Below are positions 18,043-28,239 of a stretch of 64,000 nucleotides of DNA, in pieces (positions within the stretch are counted from its first letter, which is position 1; each line of letters opens with the position of its first letter). Position numbers and translations under genes: made by a program. The notes beneath the pieces are model-generated. The model was not told where the DNA came from. It was given only the letters and a program-made list of their open reading frames with translations, and searched no databases. The stretch covers positions 3,013,001 to 3,077,000 of the forward strand of contig NZ_CP041348.1 of NCBI RefSeq assembly GCF_009834365.1, written 5' to 3'. This DNA is from Komagataeibacter xylinus (GTDB lineage: Bacteria; Pseudomonadota; Alphaproteobacteria; Acetobacterales; Acetobacteraceae).

Positions 18043-20168
18043 GCGGCGTCCTCCCCTGCGTTATCGCCACCGGGCACGAAGGCCAGCAGCACAAGCCCGT
18101 GGGCGGGCACGGGAATATCATGCACGTCAGCACCCAGCGCCTGTGCCGCCTGCTCTGGCTGCGTGGTATCGAGCAGGATGGTCCACCGCCCTTCGGGGCC
18201 GGGCAGTGTCGCGTTCACATCGCTCCCGCCGGGGTTGAGCAGCATATAGGTTATGTCGAGCGTGCCATCGGCCCCGGTGCTGGCACGGCGCACGCCAAGC
18301 AGGTGGAATGTCTCGTCATTCCACTGCTCCACCCCCATGGGCGTGCCATCATGGCCGAACCAGCCGATATCGGGCACATCGGGCAGCGGCCTGTGGCGCC
18401 CATGCATGTAACGCGCCGCCCGCAGAGAGGGGTGGGCACGGCGCAGCGTGGCAAGCCGGGCGACAAAATCGGTCATCAGCCGGCCTTCCGGTGTTGCGGC
18501 GCGGTGCCAGTCCAGCCAGCTTGTGGGGTTGTCCTGGCAGTAGGTGTTGTTGTTGCCGTTCTGGGTCTGGCCAAACTCATCGCCCGCCAGCAGCATGGGC
18601 GTGCCGTGCGAGAACATGAGGGTCGCCATCATGGCGCGCTGCACGCGGCCACGAAGGTCAAGGATGGCGGGGTCATCGGTCGGGCCTTCCACGCCCCAGT
18701 TGGCGCTGTTGTTATCTGCACTGCCATCCTGGCCATCTTCCCCGTTGGCCTCGTTATGGCGCTCGGCGTAGCTGACCACGTCCTCGAGCGTGAAGCCGTC
18801 ATGCGCGGTAATGAGATTGACCGAACTCCACGGCCTGCGCCCCCTGCGGTCGAGCAGGTCACCCGAGCCTGCGATACGGGCGGCGATATCGCCCTGCTGC
18901 TGGCCATCGCCACGCCAGAAGCGCCGCGTGGTATCACGGAAGCGGTCATTCCATTCGGCAAAGCCGGGCGGGAAGTTGCCGAACTGGTAGCCGCCGGGTC
19001 CGGGATCCCATGGCTCGGCGATCAGCTTGCGCGTCGAGAGCACGGGGTCCTGAATAATGGCATCGAAAAAGCCCGATCCCTGATCAAAACCATAGGGCTC
19101 GCGCCCGAGCACCGGAGCGAGATCGAAGCGGAAGCCGTCAATGTGGAATTCGCTCGCCCAGTAGCGCAGCGAGTCCAGCACCATCTGCAGCACGCGCGGG
19201 TGTGACAGGTTAAGCGTGTTGCCGCAGCCGGTATCGTTGATGAGATGCCGCTCGTCACCGGGCACAAGGCTGTAATAGGTGGCGTTGTCCAGCCCCCGGT
19301 AGCACAGGGTGGGGCCGAGTTCGCTGCCCTCGCAGGTGTGGTTGTAGACCACGTCCATCACCACCTCGATGCCCGCCTTGTGCAGCCGCCTGACGGCCGC
19401 GCGCAACTCGTGCGGCGACCCACTGGCCAGATAGCCCGCATGTGGCACGAAAAACGCCAGCGTGTTGTAGCCCCAGTAATTGGTCAGCCTGCGCTCGATC
19501 AGGTAGCGCTCGGGGGCAAAGCACTGGATGGGCAGCAGTTCAAGCGTGGTTACTCCCAGCCGGCGCAGGTGCGCGATCATCTGCGGCGCGCCAAGTGCCT
19601 GGAACGTGCCGGGCCGGGGGTCGCGCTCCATCGCGCGCTGCATGGTCAGGCCCCTGACATGCGCCTCCATGATCACGGTATCCGCCCACGGCACGCGCGG
19701 CAGGGTGTCATCCTCCCACTCATAGGCGTCGTTCACCACCACGCATTTGGGCATGGAGGGCGCGCTGTCGCGCCGGTCGAAGGACAGATCGGCACGGGGC
19801 GAGTGCAGGCGGTAGCCGAACTGCGTGTCCGACCATGACATCGGCCCGGTGAGCCTGCGGGCATAGGGGTCGATCAGCAGCTTGTGCGGGTTGAAGCGGT
19901 GGCCGTTGAGCGGGTCATACGGCCCGAAGGCGCGAAAGCCGTATAACAGCCCCGGCTCGGCATCGGGCAGGTAACCGTGCCAGACTTCATCGGTATATTC
20001 GGGCAGCCGGAAACGCGCGATCTCGCGCCGGTCGCGCGGATCAAAAATGCATAGGTCCACCTGCTGGGCATTGGCCGAGAACACCGCGAAATTGACGCCA
20101 AGCCCATCCCAGCACGCGCCAAGGCGGTTGGGGCTGCCGGGCGATAGCGCGGGCGGGAAGCGCATCAT
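18039..20168 (-). CDS. glgX: glycogen debranching enzyme GlgX
   Basis: Hydrolyses alpha-1,6 branches of glycogen, giving linear dextrins for TreY and MalQ. About 709 residues with an N-terminal carbohydrate-binding sandwich and a GH13 barrel: [10 protein letters not shown], the nucleophile box [13 protein letters not shown], acid/base Glu in [10 protein letters not shown], and the [10 protein letters not shown] box. The reading frame is open up to 20336, but the start is set at ATG 20168: it has a GGAGAGGG site just before it and gives a 4-base ATGA overlap with glgB, like its neighbours. Confidence 0.95.
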   Translation of the reverse strand: MMRFPPALSPGSPNRLGACWDGLGVNFAVFSANAQQVDLCIFDPRDRREIARFRLPEYTDEVWHGYLPDAEPGLLYGFRAFGPYDPLNGHRFNPHKLLIDPYARRLTGPMSWSDTQFGYRLHSPRADLSFDRRDSAPSMPKCVVVNDAYEWEDDTLPRVPWADTVIMEAHVRGLTMQRAMERDPRPGTFQALGAPQMIAHLRRLGVTTLELLPIQCFAPERYLIERRLTNYWGYNTLAFFVPHAGYLASGSPHELRAAVRRLHKAGIEVVMDVVYNHTCEGSELGPTLCYRGLDNATYYSLVPGDERHLINDTGCGNTLNLSHPRVLQMVLDSLRYWASEFHIDGFRFDLAPVLGREPYGFDQGSGFFDAIIQDPVLSTRKLIAEPWDPGPGGYQFGNFPPGFAEWNDRFRDTTRRFWRGDGQQQGDIAARIAGSGDLLDRRGRRPWSSVNLITAHDGFTLEDVVSYAERHNEANGEDGQDGSADNNSANWGVEGPTDDPAILDLRGRVQRAMMATLMFSHGTPMLLAGDEFGQTQNGNNNTYCQDNPTSWLDWHRAATPEGRLMTDFVARLATLRRAHPSLRAARYMHGRHRPLPDVPDIGWFGHDGTPMGVEQWNDETFHLLGVRRASTGADGTLDITYMLLNPGGSDVNATLPGPEGRWTILLDTTQPEQAAQALGADVHDIPVPAHGLVLLAFVPGGDNAGEDAA

Positions 20169-22384
20169 GATCCCTCTCCCGCAGGCTGGAGGTAGAGCGC
20201 TGCCAGCGGCGGCAGGGTCAGCACGCATGAGCAGGGCTGGCCGTGGGCTGGCTCGGGCTGTGCTACAACACCACCGCCATTGCCCTCGCCGCTGCCGCCA
20301 TAGGCGGAGGCATCGGAATTGAGGCGCTCGCGCCATGCGCCGCCCACCGGCACGCCCACCCGGTAGCCGTGGCGCACCACGGGCGTAAGATTGAGCACCA
20401 CCAGAACCGGGGCATGGCCCGGTGCCAGCCGCAGCCAGGCCAGCACGGCGTTGGCCGTGTCATCGCCAATGATCCACGCAAAACCGGCGGGGTCGCTGTC
20501 AAGCGCATGGAGTGCTGGCAGATCGCGATAGAGGCGGTTGAGATCCGTGATGAGGCCGAGCATGCCCCCCTTGAGCGGATCATCCAGACTGCGCCATGGT
20601 GGCTCGCCCTCATGCGACCATTCGGCCTCCTGCGCGAGTTCGGCCCCCATAAACACCAGTTTGCGCCCCGGATGGGCCCACATGAAGGCAAAAAACACCC
20701 GCAGGTTGGCATGGCGCTGCCACCCGTCACCGGGCATGCGGGCCAGCAGCGAACCCTTGCCGTGAGTGACTTCATCATGTGACAGGCACAGGATGAAATG
20801 CTCGCTGAAGGCATAATGCAGCCCGAACAGGATTTCATTGAGGTGATAGCCACGCCAGAGCGGATCACGCGCAAAAAAGCGCAGACTGTCATGCATCCAG
20901 CCCATATTCCATTTATACGAAAAGCCAAGCCCTCCCTGCGCTACCGGGCGGGTGACACCTGGCCAGGCGGTAGATTCCTCGGCAATCATCATGGCGTCGG
21001 GGCAGGTTTCGTGCACGGTCTCGTTAAGCTGGCGCAGGAAGGCCACGGCCTCGAGGTTTTCACGCCCGCCATGGATATTGGGGATCCACTCCCCTTCCCT
21101 GCGGCTGTAGTCGCGGTACAGCATGGAGGCCACCGCATCGACACGCAGCCCGTCGATATGGAAGCGCTCCAGCCACATCAGCGCACTGGCGATGAGGAAG
21201 CCGCGCACCTCATGGCGGCCGAAATTATAGATATGGGTGTTCCAGTCGCGGTGCACGCCCTCGCGCGGGTCCTGATGCTCATATAGCGCGCAGCCATCGA
21301 AACAGGCCAGCCCGTGCACATCGTTGGGAAAATGGGCGGGCACCCAGTCCAGGATCACGCCGATACCGGCTGTGTGGCAGGCATCGATAAAGGCCGCGAA
21401 ATCAGCCGGCGTGCCATGCCGGGCCGAGGGCGCGAACAGCCCGAGCGGCTGGTAGCCCCATGAACCGCCAAACGGATATTCCATGACCGGCATGAGTTCG
21501 ACATGCGTAAAACCTGCTGCCTGCACATAGGGAATGAGTTCGCCTGCCAGTTCCCGCCATGACATGATGCGGTCCGGGTCGCCCTGCGGCCTGCGCCATG
21601 AGGGGACGTGCAGCTCGTATATGGCGAGCGGCGCATCATCGGCCTGCGCGCGCCCGCGCGTGGCCATCCAGTCAGCATCGTTCCAGGCAAAAGGTGCTGG
21701 CGACGCCACGACCGAGGCGGTAGCGGGCGGGCGCTCGGCAAACCGGGCGAAGGGATCGGCCTTGTGGGGCAGAATATGGCCCTCGCGCGTCATGATCTCG
21801 AATTTGTAGCGCTCGCCGGGGCCGAGGCCGGGAATGAACAGCTCCCACACGCCTGCCGCGTGGCGCAGGCGCATGGGGTGGCGCCTGCCATCCCAGAAAT
21901 TGAAGTCCCCTATCACCGAAACCCGCCGCGCATTGGGCGCCCAGACGGCAAAGCGCACGCCCACCATGCCATCAATCACCATGGGCTGCGCGCCCATGAG
22001 GTGGTCAAGCTGACCGTGGCGTCCCTCGGCAAACAGGTTCAGCTCCGCCTCATCGAGCAGCAGGCCGAATGAATACGGATCGGCGGTTTCCTCCACCGCG
22101 TCAGCCCAGACAATTTTCAGGTGATAGCGCGCCCCGGCGGGAATGGTACCAACATGCAGCCCCGTCTCGCCCATGCGCCGCATGGGGCGCTCGATCGGGC
22201 TTGCACGCGGGCGTTCAACCACCAGCCGCACGCGCGCCGCATCATGGTACAGCACGCGGATGACATCGACACGCCCCATGTTATGGCGGCCAAGAATGGC
22301 AAACGGGTCAGAACTGCGCCCATGCACGAGATCATCAACGCTATCGGGTAAAACATAGTGAGCTGCATCCTGCCTGATCCGCAT
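20165..22384 (-). CDS. glgB: 1,4-alpha-glucan branching enzyme GlgB
   Basis: Adds alpha-1,6 branches to the glucan made by GlgA. About 739 residues with two N-terminal sandwich modules and a GH13 catalytic barrel: DWVPAHFP, the nucleophile box [17 protein letters not shown], Glu in [13 protein letters not shown], and [13 protein letters not shown]. The start is uncertain. ATG 22384, preceded by AAAGG at fair distance, fits the family N-terminus; a TTG at 22456 would give a 4-base overlap with glgA (TTGA), like the other junctions of this operon, and would add 24 residues of low similarity to the family. Cytoplasmic. Confidence 0.95.
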   Translation of the reverse strand: MRIRQDAAHYVLPDSVDDLVHGRSSDPFAILGRHNMGRVDVIRVLYHDAARVRLVVERPRASPIERPMRRMGETGLHVGTIPAGARYHLKIVWADAVEETADPYSFGLLLDEAELNLFAEGRHGQLDHLMGAQPMVIDGMVGVRFAVWAPNARRVSVIGDFNFWDGRRHPMRLRHAAGVWELFIPGLGPGERYKFEIMTREGHILPHKADPFARFAERPPATASVVASPAPFAWNDADWMATRGRAQADDAPLAIYELHVPSWRRPQGDPDRIMSWRELAGELIPYVQAAGFTHVELMPVMEYPFGGSWGYQPLGLFAPSARHGTPADFAAFIDACHTAGIGVILDWVPAHFPNDVHGLACFDGCALYEHQDPREGVHRDWNTHIYNFGRHEVRGFLIASALMWLERFHIDGLRVDAVASMLYRDYSRREGEWIPNIHGGRENLEAVAFLRQLNETVHETCPDAMMIAEESTAWPGVTRPVAQGGLGFSYKWNMGWMHDSLRFFARDPLWRGYHLNEILFGLHYAFSEHFILCLSHDEVTHGKGSLLARMPGDGWQRHANLRVFFAFMWAHPGRKLVFMGAELAQEAEWSHEGEPPWRSLDDPLKGGMLGLITDLNRLYRDLPALHALDSDPAGFAWIIGDDTANAVLAWLRLAPGHAPVLVVLNLTPVVRHGYRVGVPVGGAWRERLNSDASAYGGSGEGNGGGVVAQPEPAHGQPCSCVLTLPPLAALYLQPAGEGS

Positions 22385-22452
22385 GCCGGGGCCTTTACTG
22401 TGCTGTTGGGATATGCCGTGAACGTGGCCCCGTGCCGCCGGGGCCGGGCGCG

Positions 22453-24087
22453 TCAATGGGGGGCAACCAGTGCGCGTGACAGGCGCGGCGGCCTGCGCGC
22501 GATGCGCCGCCTGCGGCCCTCACGCAGGCCATGCCGCCCCGATGGCAGGCTGATCACGTTTGAATCCGCCCGGCCGCCCGCATCCATGCCCAGCATCTCT
22601 GCAAACAGCCTGACGTAGTGAGCGGCCTTCTCGTTCCACGATACGTCATAGGCAGCACCCGTAAGCTGGAGCTGGCGCCACATGCGGCGGTTGCGCCGGT
22701 AGAGCATGCGGGCACGCACCACGGTGGCAAGCAGGGTCTCGCCATCAACGGGCGTGAACAGGAAGCCTGTCGCAGCGCCCTGGGCAATGGCGGCGGGGTT
22801 GGCGTTGACGATCGTATCAGCCAGGCCGCCCACGCGGGCGGCAACCGGCACCGCGCCATAACGCAGCGCGCCAAGCTGGGTCAGCCCGCAGGGCTCGAAG
22901 CGCGAGGGGATGAGCAGCGCATCAACCGCCGAAGGCAGGCGATGGCCGAGGGATTCACTATAGCCGAGATGGCAGGCAAACCGGCCGGGAAACTGGCGCT
23001 GCAGGCCAGCAAGGCGGCGCTCGATCTCGCGGTCGCCCTCGCCCACCACGATAAGCTGGGTATTGCCTTCCAGCAGGCGTGGCGTGACATCAGCGAGCAG
23101 GTCGATGCCCTTTTGAGCAGTCAGGCGGCTGACCACGCCCACCACAAAGGCATCCGGGTCGGCCCACAGGCCGAATTCCGCCTGCAGGTCGCGCTTGTTG
23201 GGCGCGCGGCCCACGGTATCGCCCACCATGTAGGGAAAATGCACGGCCGGATCGGAGGCCGGGTTCCATGTATCGGTGCTGATGCCGTTGAGAATGCCCT
23301 CCAGCCGGTCGCTGCGGTGGCGCAGCAGGCCATCGAGGCCCATGCCGCCTTCCGGTGTCTGGATTTCCTGCGCGTAGGATGGCGAGACGGTGGTGATGCG
23401 ATCGGCATGGTACAGCCCCGCCTTGAGGAAACTGATGGCCCCGTAGCACTCGCACCCCTCGACCGAGAGCGCCTCGGGCGGAAGGCCGAATTCAACCAGG
23501 CATTCCGCGGGAAAACGCCCCTGGAAGGCAAGGTTGTGGATGGTCTGGATCACGGGCACGCGGAGGGCCACGGGCTGTCCGCCCTGTTCGGCCCTGATGT
23601 GGTCATGGTGCAGATAGGCTGCAGTAAGCCCGGCCTGCCAGTCATGCGCCTGCACCAGATCGGGGCGCGGGTGCGGCGTGCGGCCCTGGGCAATATCCGC
23701 CGCCATGCGGGCAAGGACTGCGAAGCGGATGCCGTTATCGGGCCAGTCCTGCCCCTCGGGGGCGAGATAGGGGTTTCCGGGGCGGTCAAACAGGGCGGGC
23801 ACGTCAAGCACCAGCAGGTCAAGCCCGGCCACATGGGCCGACCACAGCGTGGCCTCGTGCCCCAGCAGGTCGAGGTGATGCATGACCGGTGCACGCGCAG
23901 GCAATGCCGCCATGACGGCGGGGTAGCCGGGCAGCAGGGTCGTGACCTCCACGCCATAAGGGCCCAGCGCATGTGGCAGGGAACCCACCACATCGCCCAG
24001 CCCCCCGGTCTTGACGAAGGGAAACATCTCTGCCGCGACTGAAAGCAGGCGGATTGGTGTTGAAAAAGGCGTAACCGCATTCATCAT
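22453..24087 (-). CDS. glgA: glycogen synthase GlgA
   Basis: Extends glycogen from ADP-glucose (family GT5). 544 residues with the sugar-nucleotide loop [10 protein letters not shown] at about 26-35, a central [11 protein letters not shown] segment and the C-terminal donor-binding part ([18 protein letters not shown]). The last 60 residues are a basic tail longer than usual ([19 protein letters not shown]), of unknown role. First gene of the operon glgA-glgB-glgX-treZ-malQ-treY; the start ATG 24087 has AAGGA about 10 bases before it. No glgC for ADP-glucose supply lies in the window, so that enzyme must be encoded elsewhere. Confidence 0.95.
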   Translation of the reverse strand: MMNAVTPFSTPIRLLSVAAEMFPFVKTGGLGDVVGSLPHALGPYGVEVTTLLPGYPAVMAALPARAPVMHHLDLLGHEATLWSAHVAGLDLLVLDVPALFDRPGNPYLAPEGQDWPDNGIRFAVLARMAADIAQGRTPHPRPDLVQAHDWQAGLTAAYLHHDHIRAEQGGQPVALRVPVIQTIHNLAFQGRFPAECLVEFGLPPEALSVEGCECYGAISFLKAGLYHADRITTVSPSYAQEIQTPEGGMGLDGLLRHRSDRLEGILNGISTDTWNPASDPAVHFPYMVGDTVGRAPNKRDLQAEFGLWADPDAFVVGVVSRLTAQKGIDLLADVTPRLLEGNTQLIVVGEGDREIERRLAGLQRQFPGRFACHLGYSESLGHRLPSAVDALLIPSRFEPCGLTQLGALRYGAVPVAARVGGLADTIVNANPAAIAQGAATGFLFTPVDGETLLATVVRARMLYRRNRRMWRQLQLTGAAYDVSWNEKAAHYVRLFAEMLGMDAGGRADSNVISLPSGRHGLREGRRRRIARRPPRLSRALVAPH

Positions 24088-24146
24088 CGGCCTGTTTCCT
24101 TGCAGGAGGAGAAACCGGTGCCATTTCTGGATCTGTAGCGATTAAC

Positions 24147-24159
24147 GGGTTATTAACCC
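24147..24159. promoter_or_regulatory. inverted repeat before glgA
   Basis: GGGTTA-T-TAACCC, an exact inverted repeat 60 bases upstream of glgA, the head of the six-gene operon. Its place suits an operator. The regulator is unknown. Confidence 0.3.
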
Positions 24160-24316
24160 CATGGTCTCACCCACACGGTTAAGTGATCCCGGCCATGGAG
24201 TCGAATTACTTATTTATTCAGTAAAAATTTAATAAAAGTGGCAATTTCGTGTCATTGTCTGCAATACAGACGCGAATGTTTATTCTCTTCCCCTATCCGG
24301 GCCACGCGCGGCGAGG

Positions 24317-24744
24317 TTGCGGCTGAAGACTATCCTGATTTTCATGAAACCGTGCCTGGATGCAGCACATTCGGGCAGGAAGAACAACCTGGCGCGGATG
24401 CCTGCGTGGCATATTGGGCAAGAACAGCACGCCACCTGCCACAATGCGCAAGCCACGTTCAGCCCGCCCGAGCCCGAGCAGCTGACCGTGATATCCGATG
24501 GGGTTTATGAAGGCGATATGGTGCAGGGCGTACGCCATGCCTCCCCACCCCATATGTGAGGCTGGTGGATCACTACCGAGCGTTATGATGGTGACATCAC
24601 CAGCCTGAAAACTGTCCACGCCTGCCTGTCACGGCAGTACGGCTCGACCTTGCGCGGTATCTGGCCCTGCCGTTTGGGTGGTGGTTCATTACGGCGCAGG
24701 ACAGGATTTATTGCGACCTTGAAGCCAGCAGGCCTGTAGAGAAA
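24317..24744 (+). pseudogene. broken small gene, Imm33/DUF2185-like
   Basis: A reading frame starting near 24317 runs to TGA at 24557-24559 after ..VYEGDMVQGVRHASPPHM. In the same frame beyond the stop it goes on as GWWITTERYDGDITSLKTVH, and after a frame change near 24630 as RLDLARYLALPFGWWFITAQ and DRIYCDLEASRPVEKNS. Joined, this reads as one small alpha/beta protein of the kind 'SDG.. GW.. YLALPFGW', close in pattern to Imm33/DUF2185 proteins, many of which are immunity proteins to secreted toxins. So one stop and one frameshift have killed it. The true start and the first 40 residues are unclear. The family name is tentative; the decay itself is seen directly. Confidence 0.65.
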
Positions 24745-24777
24745 AATAGTGCTGCCACGATCAGAACCGTGGCAGCG
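24741..24777 (-). terminator. terminator overlapping the end of a small membrane gene
   Basis: On the minus strand GCTGCCACG pairs perfectly with CGTGGCAGC, followed by ACTATTTTTC. The stop codon of the gene at 24761-24946 lies in the loop, so the terminator and the last codons share sequence. Confidence 0.75.
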
Positions 24778-24946
24778 GAATATGGGGCGCAAAAAGGCAG
24801 GTCAGCACGATAAGCGTTACAAAAAACACCACCATGCCTCCCACAATAAAAACATGCCGTTTTTCTGCCGGGGTGGCTAAAGGCGTGTCACGACGTGGAT
24901 CGGTAATCCCTCCACCGCGCAACTGTTTGTCTTGACCGTATTGCAT
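24761..24946 (-). CDS. small single-helix membrane protein
   Basis: 61 residues: a polar, charged first half (to about residue 30, with a TPAEKRH segment) and one membrane helix (about 32-52, VFIVGGMVVFFVTLIVLTCLF), then a short tail. AAGGGAG lies 8 bases before the ATG, which supports a real gene despite its size. Family unknown. It lies downstream of the DUF4142 gene on the same strand, with 69 bases between them. Confidence 0.65.
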   Translation of the reverse strand: MQYGQDKQLRGGGITDPRRDTPLATPAEKRHVFIVGGMVVFFVTLIVLTCLFAPHIPLPRF

Positions 24947-25015
24947 GGGAAATACTCCCTTGGCAGACGTTGATACAGACCGCCTTTCGATCAGGAAAGA
25001 GACGCGCCTGTAGTT

Positions 25016-25549
25016 TTACTGGGGTAGGTCCTTGGCCATCTGCAGGTGGTTTTCAAGCGTGGGCAGCGTATTGCCTGCCCATGTCTTGAGGGCAGCGTTA
25101 TCACCACTCTGTGCATAGCGGCGGAAGAGCGAGACAGCATCCTCATGCCCCGCGATCTGGTCCGCGCGGTACTGCAGGGCAAAGTCACGACCATGCAGGG
25201 TCTTGAGGTGATCAAGCTTGTCCTGATGGGCCTCGTCAATGCCGGTGGGTGGACTGACCTGTACATTACTGCTCTGGATCAGGTCTTTCAGCGCGGCAGA
25301 TGTTTTCTTGTGGTCTTCGATCATCCGGTTGGCAAAGGCGGTCAGCTTGGGGTCGTTATCCTGCAATGCCAGTTCGCTGGACTGGATCTCGAACATATCG
25401 CTGATCGAGGCGATCTTGATGAAATCCTCCGTGCGGGGCGCAACACCCATCAGCGAATTTATGCCTGCCTTTTCGGGTATGGACTGGGCCAGGACCGGCG
25501 CGGGCACGCAGGCAACCAGCCCGAGTATCACCATCATGCTTTTTTTCAT
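25016..25549 (-). CDS. exported DUF4142 protein
   Basis: 177 residues with a Sec signal peptide (cleavage after VLAQ, about 22). The mature part is a helical bundle of the DUF4142 type, which resembles ferritin-like folds: the family pattern of a first helix with FIKIASISDMFEIQSSELAL, then ..AFANRMIEDHKKTSAALKDL and a last helix with HLQMAKDL is clear. Function unknown; members are often near stress genes. Here it stands with a KGG-repeat gene and a YfdX gene, which supports a stress role (inference). Periplasmic. Confidence 0.85.
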   Translation of the reverse strand: MKKSMMVILGLVACVPAPVLAQSIPEKAGINSLMGVAPRTEDFIKIASISDMFEIQSSELALQDNDPKLTAFANRMIEDHKKTSAALKDLIQSSNVQVSPPTGIDEAHQDKLDHLKTLHGRDFALQYRADQIAGHEDAVSLFRRYAQSGDNAALKTWAGNTLPTLENHLQMAKDLPQ

Positions 25550-25645
25550 TGTTTTGCTCCAGATGGATCAGAAATTCGTGTCATCCCGGCCCGGCCGGGC
25601 ATTGAAAGGGGCAGAACCAGGCAGGCGTTCCACGCCCTGCATCAG

Positions 25646-25954
25646 TCAGGATTTATCGTGATCGTGGCTATGCTGGCCGCCTTTGCGCCCGGCTTCCGCC
25701 GCGCGGTCGGGGTCGTTGGCAAAGTTGCCGCTGCTGTGCTGACCACCTTTATGGCCTGCCTCGGCGGCCTTTGCCGGGTCATAGGCAAAATTGCCGGGAC
25801 TGTGCTGCCCGCCCTTGTGGCCCGCCTCCGATGCTTTCTTGCGGTCATTGGCGAAGTTGCCCGGATTATGCCCGGCGCCGCCACCGCCCCGGCTGTCAGC
25901 CGGTGCGAGGGTGGCATCAAGGGTGCGTTCTTGCATGGGAATACGATAAGCCAT
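25646..25954 (-). CDS. KGG-repeat stress protein (GsiB/con-10 type)
   Basis: 102 residues, very polar, with three near-identical tandem repeats of about 21 residues, each built as GNFAxDxxKAxEAGHKGGQHS. This is the KGG motif of general stress and desiccation proteins; such proteins are mostly unfolded and hydrophilic. The start ATG 25954 has AAGGTGA before it. It is the middle of a short minus-strand row of stress-type genes and would fit with the trehalose operon nearby as part of a drying or osmotic response (inference). Confidence 0.88.
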   Translation of the reverse strand: MAYRIPMQERTLDATLAPADSRGGGGAGHNPGNFANDRKKASEAGHKGGQHSPGNFAYDPAKAAEAGHKGGQHSSGNFANDPDRAAEAGRKGGQHSHDHDKS

Positions 25955-26261
25955 GATCGTTCACCTTTTAAGATTACAGCACGGATACGGAATCCTTGTT
26001 TTTTCTCGCCGCCCCGTGGGGCCGTAATGAGAAAGCAATCCCGGCATCATGCGCTGTGGTGGGTTCAACGAGGCAATCGGCAGGCGGTTTCGACACAACC
26101 ACGGAAAATAAAAAATAAATATTCAGGACCATAAACGCCTTATATGGACCATATCCATAGTAAAGCGAAGCGGCAGCTCCCACTTGGTCCGCAACCCATC
26201 CCCGCGCCATGCGATAGGTAGCCCATGCCCATTGGGCCACCGCATCAGGATAAAGAGAAAC

Positions 26262-26732
26262 ATGCAACACCTGTCCCGCTTCGCGTTTGCCTGCGCCAGC
26301 CTGCTGCTCATGATGCTGGCCCTTTTTCTGCTGACGTTTGGCATGTACGACCTGCTCAGGGCGCTGGGGCAGTCGTGGCATACGGGACGCAACGCCATAT
26401 TGCAGGCCATCAGCTATGTTGTGATTGCGGTGGCGGTTTTTGACGTGGCCAAATACTTCGTGGAAGAAGAGGTGATCCAGACCAGCGGCAAGAAAAGCCT
26501 CGGCGAGGCACGGGCCAGCCTGACCAAGTTCATCACCACCATCATCATCGCGGTGTTCATCGAGGGGCTGGTGGGCGTTTTCGAGACCAGTACAAGCGAA
26601 CCGGCCGCCATTCTCTACCCTGCCAGCCTGCTGGTGGTGGCCACCTTCATTGTTCTTGCGCTTGGCGCGTTCCAGCGCATGAGCGTGGATGCCGAGCGTG
26701 AAAAGAAAAAGGTGGGTGGCGGGGAAGAATAA
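26262..26732 (+). CDS. integral membrane protein, four helices
   Basis: 156 residues with four likely membrane helices (about 10-30, 45-65, 90-110, 120-142) and a charged C-terminal tail (DAEREKKKVGGGEE). A conserved-looking loop FDVAKYFVEEEVIQ lies after the second helix. The open frame begins at 26184, but ATG 26262 is chosen since the part before it is polar and shadow-like and since an AGGATAAAGAG stretch lies just upstream. No function can be given. Inner membrane. Confidence 0.75.
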   Translation: MQHLSRFAFACASLLLMMLALFLLTFGMYDLLRALGQSWHTGRNAILQAISYVVIAVAVFDVAKYFVEEEVIQTSGKKSLGEARASLTKFITTIIIAVFIEGLVGVFETSTSEPAAILYPASLLVVATFIVLALGAFQRMSVDAEREKKKVGGGEE

Positions 26733-26750
26733 CCACCCCGCCCCACTGAG

Positions 26751-26820
26751 ACTTCAGCATTTCAAAAAAACTTCAAAAACAATGCCGCCTTTTAAAAAAG
26801 GTGGCACCCAAAAGCTTTTC
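26751..26820 (+). repeat. dispersed palindromic repeat, copy C
   Basis: ATGCCGCCTTTTAAAAAAGGTGGCACCCAAAAGCTTTT is the repeat core: imperfect stem of GCCGCC/GGTGGC type around an A/T centre, then the tail CCCAAAAGCTTTT. It fills the gap between two converging genes, where it could end both transcripts. Confidence 0.75.
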
Positions 26821-26854
26821 TGATTGCCAGAGCCGCTTTTACGTTCTTGGCAGA

Positions 26855-27547
26855 TTATTTCTGCGCAGGAGCAGCCGGGGCCCTGGCACCCGGAGGGGCC
26901 AGCGTCTCGGACACATCTTCCGAGACGAATACGATGTTATCAAGCACCTGCTGCAGGGCGGCGGAGGCCTCCTGCGGGTGACGCGCCTCGGTGAATACGG
27001 TGGCGCGATTGATCGCCCCCTGCGTGGGTTCAAGGGCTGTCAGCGCCATGACGAAATCGGCATCCTCACCCACGACCTGCAGCGTCTGCGCGGCCTGCTT
27101 GGTCTGGCCAGCCTTGAGCTGGTTATTGGCGGTGGCGATGGCGGCCTTCTTCTCGGGGGCCAGCGTTTCGCTGCCAATGATTTCACCGCCAACCGGAATC
27201 CAGGTCACGGGCGTGGTGCCAGCCACATGGCCGGGTGCCGCCGGGTGCTGCGGAGCGGGGTGAAGGCTGGTTTCGGCCGCGATGAACTGTGCGCTGGCCT
27301 TGCCTGCGGCGGTCAGGCGCTTGGTCGCGTCATACAGCGCGGGAATGGCGGCGTCGGTCTGGCCTGCATCGAGCACCTGCTTGGCATTGAGCACATCGAG
27401 CATGGCGCGCTGCCCATCTGCCGACAGGTGGCTGAAGGCACGGGTAGCCTTGAACTTTTCCCAATCCGTGTGCACCGATGCCGCATGGGCACCCAGTGGT
27501 GCGGCGAGCAGTCCCGCCACGGCGGCCAGTGAAGCGATAAAACGCAT
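26855..27547 (-). CDS. exported YfdX-family protein
   Basis: 230 residues with a Sec signal peptide (cleavage after AHAA, about 22) and a mature part rich in helices with the YfdX pattern: a first helix pair around ALYDATKRLTAAG, the WIPVGGEIIGSETL strand segment, and a final helix pair with VGEDADFVMALTAL. YfdX proteins of enteric bacteria belong to acid and heat stress loci and are thought to act as periplasmic chaperones. In an acid-producing bacterium an acid-tolerance role is plausible, but this is inference. Confidence 0.85.
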   Translation of the reverse strand: MRFIASLAAVAGLLAAPLGAHAASVHTDWEKFKATRAFSHLSADGQRAMLDVLNAKQVLDAGQTDAAIPALYDATKRLTAAGKASAQFIAAETSLHPAPQHPAAPGHVAGTTPVTWIPVGGEIIGSETLAPEKKAAIATANNQLKAGQTKQAAQTLQVVGEDADFVMALTALEPTQGAINRATVFTEARHPQEASAALQQVLDNIVFVSEDVSETLAPPGARAPAAPAQK

Positions 27548-27747
27548 GGTTTCCCTTTTCAGAGCAATCTGTCTGTCATGTATTCCGTGGCCCGGATATC
27601 CGGGCCTGGGCGGAATGTTACAAAAAATGGCATGCGGGGTCCATGACTATTCCCTTTGTTACGGCATGGATCGGGTGGGGGCAGTTGTCGGCCCGCAGCA
27701 CACCGTGCCATGATTGGGCCAGACCATTATCGCTCAGGGAGAAAAGA

Positions 27748-28131
27748 ATGTTCAGCCATATTGCCGTTGGCGCAAACGACATTGAAGCCGCGAAGAAATT
27801 CTACGACAGCATATTCGCAACCCTTGGCGTGCCCGCCGCCACCATCAATGCCAAGGGCAAACTGGTCTATAACGGCGATACGGGTTTTTTCCTTGTAACA
27901 AAGCCGGTAAATGGCCAGCCCGCCACGGCCGCCAACGGGGGCACGATCGGCTTTGCCGCCCCCTCACCTGAAGTGATCGACGCATGGCATGCAGCTGGGG
28001 TAGCCAATGGCGGCACCACCTGCGAAGACCCGCCGGGCATTCGCCACATGCCCAATGGTGACCTGTACCTGGCCTATCTGCGTGACCCGACCGGCAACAA
28101 GCTGTGCGCGCTCTATCGCGTCAAGCCCTGA
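27748..28131 (+). CDS. VOC-family (glyoxalase-like) protein
   Basis: 127 residues, one VOC unit: MFSHIAVGANDIEAAKKFYDSIF is the first strand-helix element, and DLYLAYLRDPTGNKLCALYRV is the closing one. Two such units would be needed per metal site, so it works as a dimer. Members include glyoxalases, dioxygenases and resistance proteins; the substrate cannot be read from sequence. The start ATG 27748 has AGGGAGAAAAG before it; the longer open frame to 27643 is shadow-like. Cytoplasmic single gene. Confidence 0.88.
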   Translation: MFSHIAVGANDIEAAKKFYDSIFATLGVPAATINAKGKLVYNGDTGFFLVTKPVNGQPATAANGGTIGFAAPSPEVIDAWHAAGVANGGTTCEDPPGIRHMPNGDLYLAYLRDPTGNKLCALYRVKP

Positions 28132-28150
28132 TTCGATCTAGCGGGCAAGG

Positions 28151-28200
28151 TTTCCGGGTGCCGTCTTTTTATCAATAATGGCGGCACCAAAAACTTTCTA
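28151..28200 (+). repeat. dispersed palindromic repeat, copy D
   Basis: GGGTGCCGTCTTTTT..GGCGGCACCAAAAACTTT. The arms GGTGCCG and CGGCACC are intact and the centre has diverged. It lies 20 bases after the VOC gene stop and before the next plus-strand gene. Confidence 0.75.
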
Positions 28201-28239
28201 CTGTGCTGCGCTTGATAGCAGGCAGGATAAAGGCAGAGC

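Noticed and set aside
22618..24042. 474-codon open frame on the plus strand opposite glgA
   Set aside because: glgA motifs are clear on the minus strand; no ribosome binding site or family on the plus strand.
24293..24619. Minus-strand open frame of 108 codons over the broken Imm33-like gene
   Set aside because: The plus strand gives a sensible protein when the stop and frameshift are bridged; the minus frame has no family features.
25700..25930. Tandem 60-70 base repeats that could be taken for a CRISPR or satellite
   Set aside because: They are in-frame codon repeats of the KGG protein.
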